A DNA stretch of 64,000 bases from positions 434,001 through 498,000 of the forward strand of contig NZ_BMNE01000001.1 of assembly GCF_014646295.1 (NCBI RefSeq), written 5' to 3'. Below, one piece after another: positions 1-15,100 of this stretch (position 1 is its first letter; each line of letters begins with the position of its first letter). Made by a program: the position numbers and the translations under genes. The stretch comes from Nocardia rhizosphaerihabitans. GTDB taxonomy: Bacteria; Actinomycetota; Actinomycetes; Mycobacteriales; Mycobacteriaceae. The notes below the pieces were generated by a model. That model was given only the letters and a program-made list of their open reading frames with translations. It did not search any database and was not told the origin of the DNA.

Positions 1-139
1 CGAACCCGGCAGCGATCCCGATCCGGCGCTGGATTCCGAAGCCCGCGTCACCATGATCCGTGTCCTGCTGGTCACCCTCGGCACCCGCGACGACCTCGCC
101 TACGCCATGGAGCTGCCCGGCCTCTTCCGCGACGCCTGA
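1..139 (+). CDS. C-terminal end of an unidentified protein (partial)
   Basis: An open frame enters from the left edge and ends at a TGA at 137-139. About 45 residues are visible, including [20 protein letters not shown]. Nearly every codon ends in G or C, as in the real genes of this window, so it looks coding. It converges on the NRPS gene and the two 3' ends overlap by about 40 nt. The visible tail is too short to assign a family; a transcriptional regulator C-terminus is possible but not shown. Confidence 0.5.
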   Translation, partial: EPGSDPDPALDSEARVTMIRVLLVTLGTRDDLAYAMELPGLFRDA

Positions 140-3100
140 CCCGCGCTCACCCCGGAACCGCCGCGCCTGAAGTGTTCGGCGAGGACGAGGCCGATGGCGC
201 GGAGGGCGTCCGGGTCGGTCATCCGTTCGTGCCGGACGGGAATGCGGTGTTCGGTGATCCGGCCGGTGATGTGGTCGTGCCAGGCGAGAGCAGGCGAGGC
301 GCCGTCGTCTGTGTGGTCCGCGGCGGAGCTGAAGTAGATCAGGTCACCGTCGAAGAGTGCGGGCCGGTGGTCGCGGGTGTGGTCGACGAGCCGCGTGTAG
401 TCGCGGTGCAGGGTCACCAGATGCTCGGCGGTGAGGGCGGTGAAGAGGCCGCCTTGCCGGTGCAGCAACTCGGCCGCGACCTCCATGGTGGGCTCGGCGG
501 GGAGCTCCGCGGCGGTGAGGCCGCCGAACTCGGTGAGCAGGTCCACGGTGGTGGGTTCGGGAGTGCGGCTGCTGCGGTCGGTGACGACGCGGGTGTCCAT
601 CATGGCCAGCGTGGCGACGGGTTCGCCGGCGCGGCGCAGCCGGACGGCGATCGCGTGGGCGATGGTGCCGCCGAGCGAGTAGCCGAGCAGGTGGTAGGGG
701 CCGTGCGGCTGGACGGACCTGATCTCGCGGACGTAGCGGGCGGCGAGGTCGTCGAGCGAGCCGAACTGCGCGGTGGGGTCGCTCAGCGCCGGGGATTGCA
801 GCCCGAGCACAGGTCGGTCGTGGTCGAGGTGCTGCACGAGTCCGCTGAAACCCCAGGCCAATCCGATGGCCGGGTGGACGCAGAACAGCGGTGGCTCGGA
901 GCCTGCGGCACGCAGTGGGAGCAGGACCGCGAGTGCGTCGCCGGGTTCCTGTTCGTCGAGGCCGCGCAGGCGGGCGTCGATGCGGCGGGCCAGCGATTGC
1001 GGTGTCGGATCGGTGAAGACCCATTGGATCGGTACGTCGGCACCGGTCGACTCCACCAGCCGCGCGACGAGTTGGGTGGCGGCCAGCGAGTTTCCGCCGA
1101 GGGCGAAGAAGCCGTCGTCGACGCTGACGCGTTCGATCTCGAGGGTCCGCGCGAAGGCGTCGCAGACGGTGGCCTCGAGCGGGGTGGACGGTGACCGGAA
1201 CCGGGACGGCCCCAGCGCTGGGGCCGGGAGGGCCTTATAGTCGAGTTTCCCGGTGGGGGCCAAGGGAATTCGCTCGAGGGTGAGGATGGCGGTGGGGATC
1301 ATGTGCGTGGGCAGCCGGGTCGCGAGGTAGCCGGTCAGCGCGCCGGTGTCGGGTGTGGTGTCCGGGACGGGAACGACGTAGCCGGTGAGCTGGTCGGTGC
1401 CGTTGGGGTGGGTGTGGACGGTGACGGCGGCGTAGCTGATGTCGGGGTGGCTGCGCAGCGCGGCTTCGATGTCGCCGCGTTCGATGCGGTGGCCGTGGAT
1501 TTTGAGTTGCAGGTCGCTGCGGCCCCTGTAGTGCAGTGTGCGGTCGGCGGTCCAGGTGACCAGGTCGCCGGTGCGGTACATCCGTGTCCCCGGTGGTCCG
1601 TAGGGGTCGGCGACGAACCGGGCCGCCGTGGTGGTGGGCTGATTGTGGTAGCCGCGGGCGAGGCCGGGTCCGGACACGTACAGTTCGCCCGCGACGCCGG
1701 GTGGGACAGGACGCAGCCTGCGGTCGAGGACGACAGCGGTGAATCCGCGAGTCGGGCCGCCGAAGGTCATCGGGGTGTCGTCGGTGCTGGTCCGGGGAGC
1801 TTCGGCGCAGCTCATGATGGTGGTTTCGGTGGCACCGTAGGAGTTGATCACCGTGCGGCCCGGAATCCATTGCCGGGCCAGGGCCGGTGGGCAGGTCTCG
1901 CCGCCGAGGATCACGGTGCGCAAGGTGTCGAGTTCGCCGGAAGGCAGCGACGCGAGCACCGTCGGGGTGAAGGCGGCATGGGTGACGTGTTCGGCGGCGA
2001 TCGACTCGGCCAGTTCGGCGCCGGCGACCACCGATGCGGGAGCGAGCACCAGGGTGGCGCCTGCCGCTGCGGCGCTGAGCAATTCGAGGACCGAGACATC
2101 GAAGGTCAGCGCGGCGGCGGCCAGCACGCGCGAGTCCGGAGTGAGGCCGAACCGCTCCCGGATTTCGGCGGCGAGATCGGCGATCCCGCTGTGGGTGACC
2201 AGGACACCTTTCGGAATTCCGGTGGAGCCGGAGGTGTAGATCAGGTAGGCCGGGTGCTGTGGCCGGAGCGGGCGCGGACGGTCGGCGTCGGTGATCGCGG
2301 CGGGCGACGCCGACGCTGTCGCCGCGGCGAAGGCAGGGTCGTCGAGGGCGAGCCAGCTCGTGGTGTCCGCCAGCCGATCTCGGTAGGAGTGCCGTGTCAG
2401 CCCAACGGCCGCACCGGAATCGGTGAGGATGCGGGTGATCCGGTCGTGCGGATGGGCGGGGTCGATCTGGACGAACGCGCCGCCGGATTTGGCAACCGCC
2501 CACACGGCGACGACGGCGTCGATCGAGCGCGGTAACGCGATGGCCACCAACGATTCCGGTCCGATGCCCGCATCGATCAGTACCCGCGCCCATCGGTTCG
2601 AGGTGTCGTCGAGTTCGCGGTAGGACAGCCGGACACCGTCGCAGACCACCGCTTCCGTGTCCGGCGTCATCGCGGCCGTCAGCACCTGCGGCATCACCGA
2701 CATCACCGCGCTCGGCCTGCCGTGCACTGGTACCAGCGTGGCTCGCTCGGCCGGTGACAGCAGATGCAGCCGGACCAGCGGGAGGTCGATGTGTTCGGCG
2801 ATGGTGTCGAGCACGCGCAGCATCCGGTCGGCGATGACGTCGATCTGGTTCCGGGTGAACAACTCCGGCAGATACTTGAACGTCAGGTGCACCTGGGTGT
2901 CGTGGTGGACGACGAGGCCGAGCGGATAGTGCGCGGCGTCGCGGCCGTGCACGTCGAGGACCCGCATGCCCGCGATGTCGGTGTCCGCGGACAGCCCGGC
3001 CCGATCGACCGGGTAGGACTCGAGGACGGTCACGGTGTCGAACATCGCGCCGGGTCCGGCCACGCGCTGGATCTGCGCGAGCCCGAGGTGCTGATGGTCG

Positions 3101-6100
3101 AGCAGCGAGGCTTGCTCGGTCTGGATGCGCCGCAACAGTTGAGCCAGGGTTTCGCGATGGTCGAGCCGGATCCGGACGGGCACGGTATTGACGAACAGCC
3201 CGACCATCGATTCGATGCCGGGAATCTGCGGATGACGCCCGGAGACGGTGGTGCCGAAGACCACGTCCTCGCGGGCGGTCGAGGTGGCGAGCACGATCCC
3301 CCAGGCCGCTTCGACGACGGTGTTGAGGGTGGCCTCGTGCCGGTGGGCCGCCGCGATCAGAGCGGCGGTGCGCTGTTCGCTCAGCCGCACCCGGACTTCG
3401 CGCGCGGCGACGGTGGTCCGGCGGCCGCGGTCCGCGGGCGCCAGCAGGGTCGGCTCGGCGACACCGTCGAGTGCCCGCGCCCAGGCGGTTTCCGCCACGT
3501 CCTGGTCCTGCGCGGTCAGCCACCTCAGGTAGTCACGGTAGGGGCGCACCGGGGGCAGCATCGTGGCGTCGCCCGCACCGGCGTAGAGGGTCAGCAGTTC
3601 CCGGATCAGCAGGGGCGTCGACCAGCCGTCGATGAGGATGTGGTGCATGCTCACCAGCAGCCGGTACCGCTGGGGTGCGGTGCTGATCAGCGTGAGTCGC
3701 AGCAACGGTGCGGTGGTGAGGTCGAAGCAGGCGCGGCGGTCGGTGTCCATGAGCTGGTCGAGCGCGGCCTCGATGTCGTCGCGCTCGGTCCAGTCGAGCT
3801 CGGTGAACGGCACATCGACGTACCGGTGCACCACCTGGACCGCGTCGCCGATGCCCTTGCGCAGGAACGCGGTCCGCAGGTTCGGGTGCCGTCCGAGCAG
3901 CGTCTGCGCCGCGCGGCGCAGCCGGTCCGGGTCGACGTGTCCGCCGAGTTCCACCCAAAGTTGCACCAGGTAGGCGTCGATGGTGCCGTCGGCGAGCTGG
4001 GCGTGGAACAGCAACCCCGTCTGGAGCGGCGTGAGTGGCCAGATGTCGTCGAGCGCCGAACGTCCCGCCTCGAGCTGGTCGATCGCCTCCTGGTCGAGGT
4101 CGACGAGGTCGAGGTCGGAGGGAGTCAGGCCGCCCGCACCGGGCCGGGACGCGTGGGTGGCCAGCGCGGTCACCGCGTCCCGCCACAGTTCTGCGAGCTC
4201 GGTGACTTCGGCGGCGGTGAGCAGGCCCGTCGAAAACTCCCAGGCGGCGGTCAGCGTCGGCCCGTCCGCGGTGTCGACGGTGACCGCGTTGACACCGAGC
4301 ACGGCCGCGACGGGTGCGTCGGGGTTCTGGATGCTGCCGCCGTCGGTGCCCTCGCCCGCGGGCAGCCACCCGGCATCACGCACCGCGGCGGGCGTGGTGT
4401 CCAGCCTGCCGAGGTAGTTGAAACTCACCTGCGGGGAGGGCAGTTCACGCAGGATCGGCGCGGTGTCGGCGTTGAGATAGCGCAGCAGCCCGTAGCCGAT
4501 CCCGCGGTGGGGGACCTGCCGGAGTTGCTCCTTGACCGACTTGACGACCGCCGCCGCGGCGGCACCGGCGGCGAACGCGTCGTCGATGTCGATGTCGGAC
4601 AGGTCGAGCCGCACCGGGTAGTTGGTGGTGAACCATCCGACGGTGCGGGTGAGATCGGCACCGGGGAGCACCGTGTCGTGGCGGCCGTGGCTTTCGAGGG
4701 TGAGCAGCGTCCCGGTGACAGTGTTGCCGCGGCGGCGCCGCCATCGAGTCAGCGCCAGCGCGAGACCGGCGACGAGGGCGTCGTCCACGTTGCCGTGGAA
4801 CGCCCGGGGCAGGGTGGTGAGGACGGCGCGGGTTACCGCGGGCGGTAGCGCCACCTCGACGGTGGCGGCGGTGGCGTGCACGTCCACGGCCGGATCGATC
4901 GGGCGGGCACCGATCGGCGGATCGGCGGCGCCGAGCGTGGACCGCCACCAGTCGAGTTCGTCGAGGTCCTCGGCGGCGGTCTGCAGGGCATGCGCCCAGC
5001 GCCGCATCGAGGTGCCGACCGGCGCGAGCCGCGGCCGTTGCCCGACGCTGCGCTGTGCCCAGGCCGCGGCGAGATCGGGAATGAGGATCCGCCAGGAGAC
5101 GCCGTCGATGACCAGGTGGTGTGCGACGACGAGCAGCCTGCCCGGCTGTCCGGCCCGGTCGAACCAGACCAGCTGCACCGTGATTCCGGCCGCAGGGTCG
5201 AGGCGCTCGGCCGCGGCATTCGCCTCGGCATCCAAGAGCGCGCCGAAGGCGCTGCTGCCGGGCGCCGCGTCCACCGGCACGTGCCGGATCAGTTCGCCGG
5301 CGGGCGGCGCGGTCGGCGGCACCCGCAGCGCCCAGCCCGAGCTGTGCGCGGTGTCCGGGTGCAGGCGGGCCCGCAGCATGTCGTGGTGGTCGAGCACCGC
5401 CTGGACGGTGGCGTCGATGCCGGTGGCATCGATGTCGACCGGCAGTGTGAGCAGCACCCACTGGCAGAACCGGTCGAAGCCGCCGCGCTCGAACATCCAG
5501 CACATGATCGGCGTCAGCGGTATCGGCCCCACTCCCCCGCCGGGCAGTTCCGCGGGCAGGGCGGTTGCCGCCGCGCTGTCGTCGAGAACGGCGATCTCGG
5601 CCAGCCCGGCAACGGTTTTGCGCTCGAACACCTCGCGCGCGGAGAACGCGACACCGGCCGCCCTGGCCCGGGTCACCAGCTGGATCGACATGATGCTGTC
5701 GCCGCCGAGCGCGAAGAACGAATCGTCGAGACCGACCGTGTCGATCCCCAACACCTCGGCGAACAGACCCGCCAGCGTCGTCTCCACCTCGGTGGCCGGT
5801 GCCCGGAATTCGGTTCGGCCCGTGGTGAAGTCCGGCTCGGGCAGCGCGGTGCGGTCGAGCTTGCCGTTCGCCGTCACCGGCAGCGCGTCGAGGACGACGA
5901 CGATCGCGGGCACCATGTGCGAGGCCAGCCGCTCGCCGGCGAACGCGAGCACCGCGGCCGCGTCGAGATCGGCGGCGGGCTCGGGCTCCACGTACCCGAT
6001 CAACCGGTCGCCGATGACGGGGTCCCGGCGCAGCGTCGCCACCGCGTCGGCCACGCCGGGACAGGCAACCAGCGCCGATTCGACCTCGCCGAGCTCGACA

Positions 6101-9100
6101 CGGAAACCACGGACCTTGACCTGGAAATCCGACCGGCCCACATAGTCGAGCGCCAGACTCCCGTCCGGTTGCCGCAGCCACCGGACCAGGTCACCGGTCC
6201 GGTACATGCGCTGGCCCGGACCCGCGAACGCATCGGCGACGAACCGCGACGCGGTCAAACCCCTCGCGTTGCGGTACCCGCGAGCCAGACCGGGGCCTGC
6301 CAGATACAGCTCCCCGATGACCCCGACCGGCACCGGCCGCAACCACCCGTCGAGCACGACCTGCCCGACCCCGCGAATCGGTCCGCCGATCGTCACGGCC
6401 GCGCCCGGCGCCAGCGGCGGACCGGCATCGGTGAGAATCGTGGCCTCCGCCGGACCGTAGGTGTTGAAGAATCTGCGGCCGGGCGCCCACCGCGACACCA
6501 GTTTGGGTGAGGGCGCCTCGCCGCCGACCACGACGGTCCGGAGGTCGTCGAGACCCTCCGGATCGACCGTGCCCAGCGCCGCGGGCGTCAGCGCGGCGTG
6601 GGACACCTTCTCGCGCACCAGGATCTGCGCCAATTCGCCCCCGCCGTAGACGGTCGGGGGTGCGATGACGAGTCGCCCGCCCGCCCCGAACGCCCAGAGA
6701 TGTTCCAGCACCGCCGCATCGAAACTGGGCGACGCGAAATGCAGCACCCGCGCGCTCGGCCCGATACCGAATCGCGCACATTGCTCGGCCACCAGATTCG
6801 CCAACCCTCGATGCGACACCACCACCCCCTTCGGCACACCGGTCGAGCCGGACGTGTAGATCACGTACGCCGCGTTGTCGGGCCGCACCGGCGATGTTCG
6901 CTCGGCATCGGTCACCGGTCCCGCGGGCAACTGCGCGGCCTCCGCTGCGAAGGCCGGTTCGTCGAGAACCAGCCATCGCACCGGCCCGGGCAGCCGAGCA
7001 CACCACTCCGACAGGGTGATTCCCACCGTCACACCCGAATCGGTGAGCATGTGCTCGACCCGGCCTGCCGGGTACTGCGGATCCACCGGTACGAACGCTG
7101 CCCCCGACTTGGCCACCGCCCATACCGCCAGTACCGCGTCGATCGATCGCGGCAATCCCACCGCGACGCTCGACTCCGGCCCCACTCCCCGGCCGATCAA
7201 CACGCGAGCCCACCGATTCGACTCCGCCTCCAGCTCGCCGTAGGTCCACCGCCGATCCCCGCAGACGACGGCGACCGCCTCCGGATCCCGCTGCATTGCT
7301 GCCGCCAGCAACTCCGGCAACACCCGCTCCGGCCCAGCTGGATCACCCGACACCGGCGTCAACTCGCGATGGTCGGCCGGAGACAGCAGATCCAGCCGGG
7401 CCAGCGGCAGATCCGGGTCGGCGACGGCGGTCTCGATCACGCGCAGGACCCGCTGCAGGGTCGCCGCCATCGTGTCCTGGTCGAAGAGTTCGGGCAAGTA
7501 CTTGATGTCGAGGTGCAGTCGCGTGTCGACCCGCGCGATCACGCCCAGCGGATAGTGCGCGCCGTCGGTGCCGGTCACGTCGAGCAGGCGCATGCCGGCG
7601 ATATCGGTGTCCGCGGTCAGCCCACCACGATCGATCGGGAAGGATTCGAACACCGTGATCGTGTCGAATATCGTCCCCGGCCCGGCCACCCGCTCGATGT
7701 CGGTCAGGCCCACGTAGTGGTGATCGAGCAACGCGGCCTGCTCGGCCTGGATCCGGTCGAGCAGCTGCCCCACGCGCTCGGCGGGGTCGAGCCGGACACG
7801 CACCGGCAGGGTGTTGATGAACAGCCCGATCATCGATTCGATGCCCGCGACCTGTGCGGGCCGTCCGGACACCGTGGCACCGAACGTCACATCCTCCCGG
7901 GAGGTCGACGCGCCCAACACGATCGCCCAGGCCATCTGGATCACGGTGTTGACGGTGATGCCACGGGCCCGCGCGAACTCGGTCAGCGCCGCGGTCTGTT
8001 CCTCGGTCAGTTCGCCGAGCACCGCGCGTGATGCGGTGTATCGGCGGCCGGGGTCGGGCGGGGCCACCAGGGTCGGCCCGTCGGTGCCGTCGAACGCGCG
8101 GGCCCAGGCGTCGAGCGAGGCGGCCGTGTCCCGCCCGGCGATCCACGCCAGGAAGTCCCGATAGGGACGGACATCCGGCAGTATCGCGGGGTCGCCGTCG
8201 GTGGCGTAGAGGATCAGCAACTCCTCGAGGAGCAGCGGCGTCGACCAGCCGTCGAGCAGCAGGTGATGGTTGGTCAGCACCAGCCGGTAGCGCTGCGGCC
8301 CCGTGGTGACCAGCATCCAGCGCAGCAGCGGGGCCCGAGCCGGGTCGAACCGGGTCGCCCGGTCCGCGGCCATCAGCCGATCCCACTCCTCGCCGCGTGC
8401 AGCGTCGTCCAGTCCGGACAGGTCGACCTCCGACCAGGGGGCCTCGGCGTCGTCGTCGACCACCTGCACCGGTCCCGCGGCGGTGTCGGTGACGAAGGCG
8501 GTGCGCAGGTTCGGATGCCGGTCGAGCAGTATCTGCGCGGCTCGGCGCAGCCGTCCCGGATCGACCTGCCCACCCAATTCGAGGACCAGCTGCACCAGGT
8601 AGGCGTCCGTCGAGTCCTCGGACACGAGCGCATGGAACAGCAGCCCCTCCTGGAGCGGCGTCAACGGCCAGACGTCGCTCAGTGCCGGATAGCTGTCTTC
8701 GAGTCGCTCGATCTCGGACTGTCCGAGCCGGACCACCTCGAGATCCGACGGCGTCCGGCCGCCTGCCCCGGCACGGTGGATGTGTGTCGCCACGGCGGTC
8801 AGTACCCGGCACCACGATTGCGCCACCTCGCGCACCTCGTCGGCGGTCAGCACCCCCTCCGGGTACGACCAGGCCGCCCGCAACCGCGGCCTGCCGTCGC
8901 TGTCGAGGGTGCGGGCATGGATGTCGAGCGCCGCCGACACCGGCATCTCCGGATTCTGCGCACCGGCGAGGTCGTCGTCCGCCGGCATCCCTCCGGCCGA
9001 CTGTGTTCCTTGGCGGACATGGTCGAACCTGATCTGCGGTGCCGACAGAGTCGCGAGTAGCGGGCCGGTGTCGTCGTTGAGGTACCGCAGCAAGCCGTAG

Positions 9101-12100
9101 CCGATTCCGTGGTCCGGGACAGCGAGGAGCTGTTCCTTGACGGACTTGACCGCCGCACCCAGCGCCTTCCCACCGGTACCCGCGTCGTCGAGATCGATAC
9201 CCGAAAGGTCCAGGCGCATCGGATAACTCGTCGAGAACCAGCCGACCGTCCGGCTCAGATCCGAGCCGGGGACGGCGTCTTCCTCGCGACCGTCCGCTTC
9301 GAGACCGATCACCACATCCGTGAGCTGGCCGCCGGAGGCCGCCGAACGCTCGCGCCGCCACTTGGTCACCGCTATCGCCAGCGCGGCCAGCAGCGCGTCG
9401 TCGACGCTGCCGTGGAATGCCGCGGGCACCTCGGTCAGCAGTGCCTCTGTCACCTCGGCGGAGACTTCGACCTCGACGGTGCGGGTAGTGGCAGCCACGT
9501 CGACGGCGGGGTCGAGGGGCCGGGACCCGATCACCGGATCGTCCCCGACGGTCATCGCTTGCCACACTTCGAGTTCGGCGGCCCGTTCCGGGCGCCGGGC
9601 CACCTCGACCAGCCCGTGCGCCCACCTGCGCATCGATGTCCCGACGGGGGCCAGGTCGGGTAGCTCGCCGGAGGCGATCCGCGTCCACGCGGCCGCGAGG
9701 TCCGCCACCAGAACCGGCCAGGAAGCCGTATCGATCGCCGAATGATGCACCAGCACAAGCACTCTGCCCGGTTCTGCCGCGTCGGCCGGATCGAACCAGA
9801 CCACCTGCAGCACAGTCCCGGTGCCCGGATCGAGCCGGTCCGCGGCGGCTTTTAGCTCCGCCGCCGCCGACGCACGGAACTCGACGCTGCCCGGCATCGG
9901 CACCCGGTGGACAACGTCCTCGGCTCGAATCGTCCCGACCGGGAGCGCCTCCCACATCCAGCTCCCGTCGGCGCCCGGGCGCAGCCGCGCGCGCAGCATG
10001 TCGTGCCGATCGAGTACGGCCTGCACCGCGCCCGCCAGCTGCCGCCGGTCGATCCCCACCGGCAGCTCCAGCACTACTCCCTGCGAGAAACGGTCGAACC
10101 CCGACTCCGCGCGTTCGATCAGCGATCGCATGCTCGGCGTCAGCGGTATCGGCCCGACACCCCCACCTTGCAATTCCTCCGGAAGGCCGGTCGTCACGGT
10201 GCTGTCGCGAACGGCGATCGCGGCCAGCCCGGCGACCGTCTTACGCTCGAAGACATCGCGTGCGGAGAACACCACACCCGCCGCCCTGGCGCGAGTGACC
10301 ACCTGGATCGACATGATGCTGTCGCCGCCGAGGGCGAAGAACGAATCATCGAGACCGACACTGTCGATACCCAACACGTCGGCGAAGGATTGGGCGATCG
10401 CGCGTTCGATCGGGGTCTCGGGTGCCCGGAACGGTGTATGGTCGGCAAATACCGGTTCCGGCAGCGCTTTACGGTCCAGCTTCCCCACCGGCGTCAACGG
10501 AATACGGTCCAGCACCATGATCGAAGCCGGAACCATATAGGACGGCAACCGGCCGCCGAGGTATTCGGTGAGAATCGTCGTATCGATCGAACGACCCGGT
10601 GCGGCAGCGACATACGAAACCAGCGATACCGCCCCGGAATCGCTGTGATGACCGATGGTGGTGGCGAAACCGACGGTCTCGTGCGCCGCGAGCGTCTCAT
10701 CGATCTCACCGAGTTCGATCCGCAGACCACGGATCTTCACCTGGAAATCAGAGCGGCCCAGGTGCTGGATCGTCCCATCCGCTGTCCACCGGACCACATC
10801 ACCGGTGCGGTACATGCGGTCACCCGGCATCCAGGGACACGCGACGAAACGTTCGGCCGTCAGCGCCGCCCGGCGATGATATCCGCGCGCCAGCAGCGGA
10901 CCCGCGACATACAGTTCACCCGCCACACCCACCGGCACCGGCTGCAGCCGCTGATCCAGCACCCATTCCGACACCCCGCGAATCGGGCTACCGATCGTGA
11001 CCAACTCACCCGCCACCAGCGGAGCACTCTGATTCGTCGTGATCGTGGCCTCGGTCGGTCCGTATTCGTTCACCATGTCGCGAGCGGTGCCCCACCGCTC
11101 GACCAACTCGGTGCCGTAGTCCTCACCACCGACCGCCAGGTGCCCCCAATCCGGTAGCGGCCACCGGGTGTGGTCGATGGTGGACAGTGCGGTGGGCGTG
11201 ATGAGGACGTGGGTGACGTGTTCGTGGTCGAGCAGTTCGGCGAGTTCGTCGCCGCCGTAGACATCGCTGGGCGCGATGACCATGGTCGCGCCCGCGCACG
11301 TCGCCAACAGCAATTCCAGCACCGAGACGTCGAAGCTCGGTGACGCCAAATACAAAGTCCGGGAATCGGGTTCGATGTGCAGGGCGATCTGGTGCTCGGT
11401 CGCGCAGTTGCCGAGTCCGCGATGGGTGACCGCGACACCTTTGGGTAGCCCGGTCGATCCGGAGGTGTAGATGACGTAGGCGATATCGTCGACGCGCAGC
11501 GGGCGCACCCGGTTACTGTCGGCGACCGGACGGTTCTCCCCCTGGTCGAGATCGTCCGGTGTCAACCACTCGATATCGTCGGGCAATTGCGCGCGCACCG
11601 ACGACACCGTCAGACCGATCGCGGTTCTCGACTCGGCCATCATGTGCGTGATGCGCTCGCCGGGGTGGGTCGGATCGATCGGCAGGAACGCGGCGCCCGA
11701 TTTGGCGACAGCCCACACCGCGAGCACGGAATCCGTGGAACGTGGCATCGCTATCGCGACAACATCTTCCGGGCCGACACCGCGTCGGATCAGTAGCCGG
11801 GCCCATCTGTTCGAACGCTCGTCCAGCTCCTGATAGCTGAGCTGCTGCCCCTCGAACACGATCGCGGTGGCGTCGGGATCCCGTGCGGCAGCTGCGGTCA
11901 GCAAGTCGGCCAACGTGGTGGGCACGGTCATGGGCGCACCGGAATGTGCCAGCAGATCGGCTCGTTCGGCGGAGTCCAGTATCTCGACGGCCCCCACCGA
12001 CACCGTCGGATCGGTGGCCACCGACTCGAGTATCCGAATCCACCGCTGCATCAGGGCATCGATCGTGCCGGGGTCGAACAGATCCGTGGCGTAGGTGACC

Positions 12101-15100
12101 GCCACCGCCATCTCGCCGCCGACCTGGTTGTCCGACAGCACCATCTGCAGGTCGAAGCGCGACACCGCGGTGGGCAGGTCGAGCACTGCGATGTCGAGAC
12201 CGGGCAACGTCAGCCGCACCTGTTCCAGGTTCTGGAATGCCAGCATTACCTGGAACAGGGGGTGCCGGGACGGGGAGCGTTGCGGAGCGAGTTGATCCAC
12301 CAGTTGTTCGAAGGGAACGTCGGCGTGTCCGAAGGCATCCAGATCGATCTGCCTGATCCGGTCGAGCAGGTCGGTGAACGATTCATCGAGCTCGATTCCG
12401 GCCCGCAAGACCAGGGTGTTGACGAACATGCCGATCACGTCGTCGAGTTCGGCCGCGCCGCGTCCGGCGATCGGTGTGCCGATCGGAATGTCGGTGGTAC
12501 CGCTCAACCGGGCGAGCAGCACCGCCAGCGTGCCGTGGATCACCATGAACAGGGAGGCATTGCGTTGCCGCGCCAGCGTTCCCAAGGCCTGGATCACCTC
12601 GGCATCGACCGTGTAGTCGACGGTGGCACCCCGATGGGACGCCACCACCGGCCGCGGCCGGTCAGCCGGTAGCCGAAGTTCCTCGGCGACCCCGTCCAGC
12701 GTCGCGGTCCAGTATCGGATCTGCTGGGCACCCAGCGATTCCGGATCATCGGACGAGCCGAGGGCGGCTCGTTGCCACAGTGCGTAGTCCGCGTACTGGA
12801 CAGGCAGCGGTGTCCACGAAGGGGCCTCTCCGCGGATCCGAGCGGTGTACGCGGTCGTCACGTCGCGGGCCAGCGGTGTCATGGAGAAGCCGTCCGCGGC
12901 GATGTGGTGCACCACGACGACCAGCACGTAGTCGGGCTCCTCGCTACCGGCAGCGCGGAACAATCGGGCCCGCACCGGCACCCGAACGCTCACGTCGAAG
13001 CCTTCGGTGACGAATTCGGTGATCGCTGCGTCCAGTTCGCTCGGCAGCACCGAGACCAGGGCCAGTTCGGGGTCTACCTCGTCGGCGGGTTCGATCAGCT
13101 GAATCAGCATTCCGTCGTTATCCGGGTACCGCGTCCGCAAGGACTCGTGCCTGCGCAGCACGTCGCCCATGGCCGATCGCAGGGCCTCGACGTTCAACTC
13201 GCCACGCAACCGGAGGGCGATCGGCACATTGTAGGCACCCGAACCGGTGTCGTACTGGTTGAAGAACCACATCCGCTGTTGGGCCGGCGCCAAGGGTACG
13301 AGATCGGGGCGCGGCCCGGCGGTCAGTGGTGGGCGTCGTCGCCCGGTGCCGGAATGCTGCGCTATGTGGGCCGCGAGCGCCGCTACCGTGGGGGCCTCGA
13401 ACATCACCCGCACCGGAATCTCGGTATCCAGCGTGGCTCCGAGTCGCGCCGCCACCCGGGTCGCGACCACGCTGTCGCCGCCGAGGGCGAAGAACGAATC
13501 GTCGAGACCGACCGAGTCGATACCCAAGACGTCGGCGAAAGATTCGGCGATCACGCGTTCGATCGGTGTCTCGGGTGCCCGGAAGGGTTTGCGGTCGGTG
13601 AATACCGGATCCGGCAGCGCCTTTCGGTCCAGTTTGCCCACCGGCGTCAACGGAATCCGGTCCAGCACCATGATCGAAACCGGAACCATATAGGATGGCA
13701 ACCGGCTGGTGAGGTACTCGGTGAGGACCGTCGTATCGATCGAAGCACCCGGTGCGGCAACGACATACGAAACCAGCGAGGCGGCCCCGGATTCGCTGTG
13801 ATGGCCGATGGTGGTAGCGAAACCGACGGTCTCGTGCGCAGCGAGGGTGGCATCGATCTCGCCGAGCTCGATCCGCAGACCACGAATCTTCACCTGGAAA
13901 TCGGACCGGCCGAGATGCTGAATCGTCCCCTCGGCCGTCCACCGGACCACATCACCGGTCCGGTACATCCGTTCACCAGGTAGCCAAGGGCACGCGACGA
14001 AACGCTCGGCCGTCAAATCGGCCCGGCGATGATATCCACGGGCCAGCAGCGGACCCGCGACATACAGTTCACCCGCCACACCGACCGGCACCGGTTGCAG
14101 CCGTTGACCCAGCACCCATTGCGAGACACCGCGAATCGGCCCGCCGATCGTGACCAGCTCACCCGTCACCAACGGTGCGGACATCGTCGCGGCGATGGTG
14201 GTCTCGGTGGGCCCGTACTCGTTGAACACGCTCCGGCTGCCGTTCCAGCGCTGGACCAGCTCGCTGCCGTAGTTCTCGCCACCGACCAGCAGATACCGCA
14301 AATCAGGTAGCGGCCACCGCGTGTGGTCGATGGTGAACAATGCCGTGGGTGTGATGAGGACGTGGCTGACCTGTTCGCGGTCGAGCAGTGCGGCGAGTTC
14401 GTCGCCGCCGTAGACATCGTGGGGTGCGATGACCATCGTCGCGCCCGCACACAAAGCCAGCAACAATTCCAAGACCGACACATCGAAGCTCGGGGAAGCC
14501 AAATGCAAAGTACGGGAATTCGATTCGATGCGCATGGCATGGCGATGCTCGATGGCGCAGTTGCCGAGTCCGCGGTGGGTGACCGAGACACCTTTGGGTA
14601 GCCCGGTCGAACCGGAGGTGTAGATGACATAGGCGATATCGTCGACACGCAGCGGGCGCACCCGATCACCGTCGGCCACGGGACGGTCCGCACCCGCGTC
14701 GAGGTCCTCCGGCGTCAACCATTCGATGGTGCCGGGCAACCGAGTTCGCACCGACGAAAGCGTCAGACCGATCGCGGTTTTCGAATCGGTCAGCATGTGC
14801 GTGATGCGTCCGCCGGGGTGGGTCGGATCGATCGGCAGGAACGCGGCGCCCGATTTGGCGACAGCCCACACCGCGAGCACGGATTCAGGAGAACGCGGCA
14901 TACCGATGGCGACGACATCCTCGGGGCCGATACCACGCTGGATCAGCAGTCGGGCCCATCGATTCGAACGCTCGTCCAGCTCGCCGTAGCTCAGCCGCTG
15001 CCCGTCGAAAACAATCGCCGCAGCCTCGGGATCGTGCGCAACTGCCGCCGCCAGCAATGCGGCCAGCGTGGTAGGTGGCGCGGTGGGTGCGCCGGAGCGC

